The notes below the pieces were generated by a model. It saw only the letters and a program-made list of their open reading frames with translations. It was not told the origin of the DNA and did no database searches. The position numbers and the translations under genes were made by a program. A stretch of 64,000 bases of DNA from Ascarosepion bandense (Eukaryota > Mollusca > Cephalopoda > Sepiida > Sepiidae), in the NCBI GenBank assembly GCA_037127315.1, contig JBBBDQ010000227.1:243501-307500 (forward strand), read 5' to 3'. This document shows, piece after piece, positions 63,242-64,000 of this stretch. The first letter of the stretch is position 1. The number at the start of each line of letters is the position of its first letter.

Positions 63242-63590
63242 ATGCATATATATATATATATTTTTTTAATCATATCACCCCGGGCAAGGTGGTAAGGCCA
63301 CTGGTGTGCAGGGGGCTACGTAAGAGTGAAAAGATTGGAAAAGAGAAAGCCGGAAACCACATCCTAAACAGGGAACAAGGGATGAGCCTCTACACCTGTT
63401 CAATAGACGTGGGTGGAGTGTGAACCGGGCGATAGTTCAGTCTATCTACTCCAATTGAAAAAAAAAAAAGAAAAGAGTGAAAAGATTGGAAAAAAGAAAG
63501 CCGGAAACCACATCCTAAACAGGAAACAAGGGATGAGCCTCGACGCCTGTTCAATAGACATATATATATATATATATATATATACACATT
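63242..63590 (-). pseudogene. LINE-A 3' end with an internal direct duplication and (TA)n tracts
   Basis: Minus strand: the LINE-A 3' UTR ('gcacaccagtggccttacca', 'cccggggtgatatgatt' + A run at 63262). The about 85-bp segment 63322-63408 ('agagtgaaaagattggaaaa', 'aagccggaaaccacatccta', 'aacaagggatgagcctc') recurs at 63474-63560. (TA)n lies at 63242-63260 and 63557-63583. Confidence 0.7.
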
Positions 63591-63759
63591 TTTGAAAAAT
63601 GAAATAGCAGACTTTCCCAAGTATTCTTAAAGCACTGAAAAATACGTTCATTTCGTATTTTCGTCGAACTCTGTCTAATTCATCACATATTATTTCAATT
63701 TGAATACAAGTCCGATGACTGAGGCAACTAAATCAATTTTTTAAAATCCAACTCGAAGA

Positions 63760-64000
63760 TAGTATTAAACGGACATGCCTCCCAAAACTACCATCCGAAC
63801 GCGGATGTCCCTCAAGGCTCTATTCTAAGTCCTACGCTTTTTCTGATCTATATTAACGATCTCCCTGATGTTATAAGACCCCATGTAGGCATGTGCGCCG
63901 ACGACACCACCGTTTAATCTCGCCTCGTTCAATAATCTGTTGAGATTGACAAAGTGACCCTCGCTGCCGAGCTTGAGAAGGACCTCTAATCCGTGGTGGA
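63760..64000 (+). pseudogene. LINE-A RT fragment, running off the window
   Basis: Motif B region '[20 protein letters not shown]', '[19 protein letters not shown]' (motif C as CADD, both Asp kept), a stop, then 'EIDKVTLAAELEKDL'. It continues past 64000. The GVPQG Gly is Asp here and stops break the frame. Confidence 0.85.

Overview
This window looks like non-coding, repeat-saturated DNA from an animal nuclear genome. It is AT-rich, full of long (TA)n, (CA)n and (GA)n microsatellites, and packed with truncated non-LTR retrotransposons, tRNA-derived and 5S-rRNA-derived SINEs, a mariner relic and Helitron-like pieces. I found no convincing host protein-coding gene, no operon structure and no bacterial-type signals. 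The mix of very abundant tRNA-derived SINEs, dinucleotide arrays and many dead LINEs would fit a cephalopod (octopus-like) or another lophotrochozoan. That assignment is an inference from genome style, not from a marker gene.

Family names used here are my own. LINE-A is a Jockey/CR1-like element. Its fragments carry the RT motif (YADDT or variants) and a C-terminal segment of the type HRRNVASLCLFYKY. Copies lie near 0.6, 11.6, 15.4-16.4, 19.4, 20.7-21.4, 33.4, 35.1, 39.6-40.5, 42.1-43.4, 43.5-44.0, 46.0, 46.5, 49.9-50.6, 60.9-62.2 and 63.3-64.0 kb. LINE-B is a second endonuclease/RT-type LINE with YTDDT/YADDT and a C-terminal segment containing CWTISS, FYRRML and FLGH.MRK. Copies lie near 1.6, 6.5, 8.6, 41.1, 45.3, 47.5-48.9, 57.1 and 57.7 kb. 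SINE-1 is about 330-390 bp with a tRNA-like head and an ACTGACTGA tail, in roughly 30 copies. In at least six copies the head is preceded by 5S rRNA-like sequence. SINE-2 is a second tRNA-like family. Rep-C, D, E, F and G are further interspersed repeats seen two or more times here.

The most notable structure is at 38.87-39.31 kb. Two copies of a sequence lie 310 bp apart. Each ends in a motif that folds as a type I hammerhead self-cleaving ribozyme, with the CTGATGA and GAAA cores, three stems and a GTA cleavage triplet. A third, diverged copy on the minus strand at 30.0 kb keeps the fold through base-pair-preserving changes. This layout resembles a retrozyme-type element (dimeric repeats bearing hammerheads that yield small circular RNAs).

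Other notable structures are the 5S-tRNA chimeric SINEs, a 17-copy 42-bp array grown inside a LINE-A coding segment that stays open in four reading frames, a 98-bp higher-order repeat at 22.4-23.0 kb, a perfect 56-bp-arm palindrome at 38.0 kb, and a Helitron-like family with TC...CTAG ends. Nested insertions with target-site duplications (SINE-1 into LINE-A at 50.0 and 61.3 kb, and into Rep-C at 55.9 kb) give relative ages: SINE-1 was active after those LINE-A and Rep-C copies landed.
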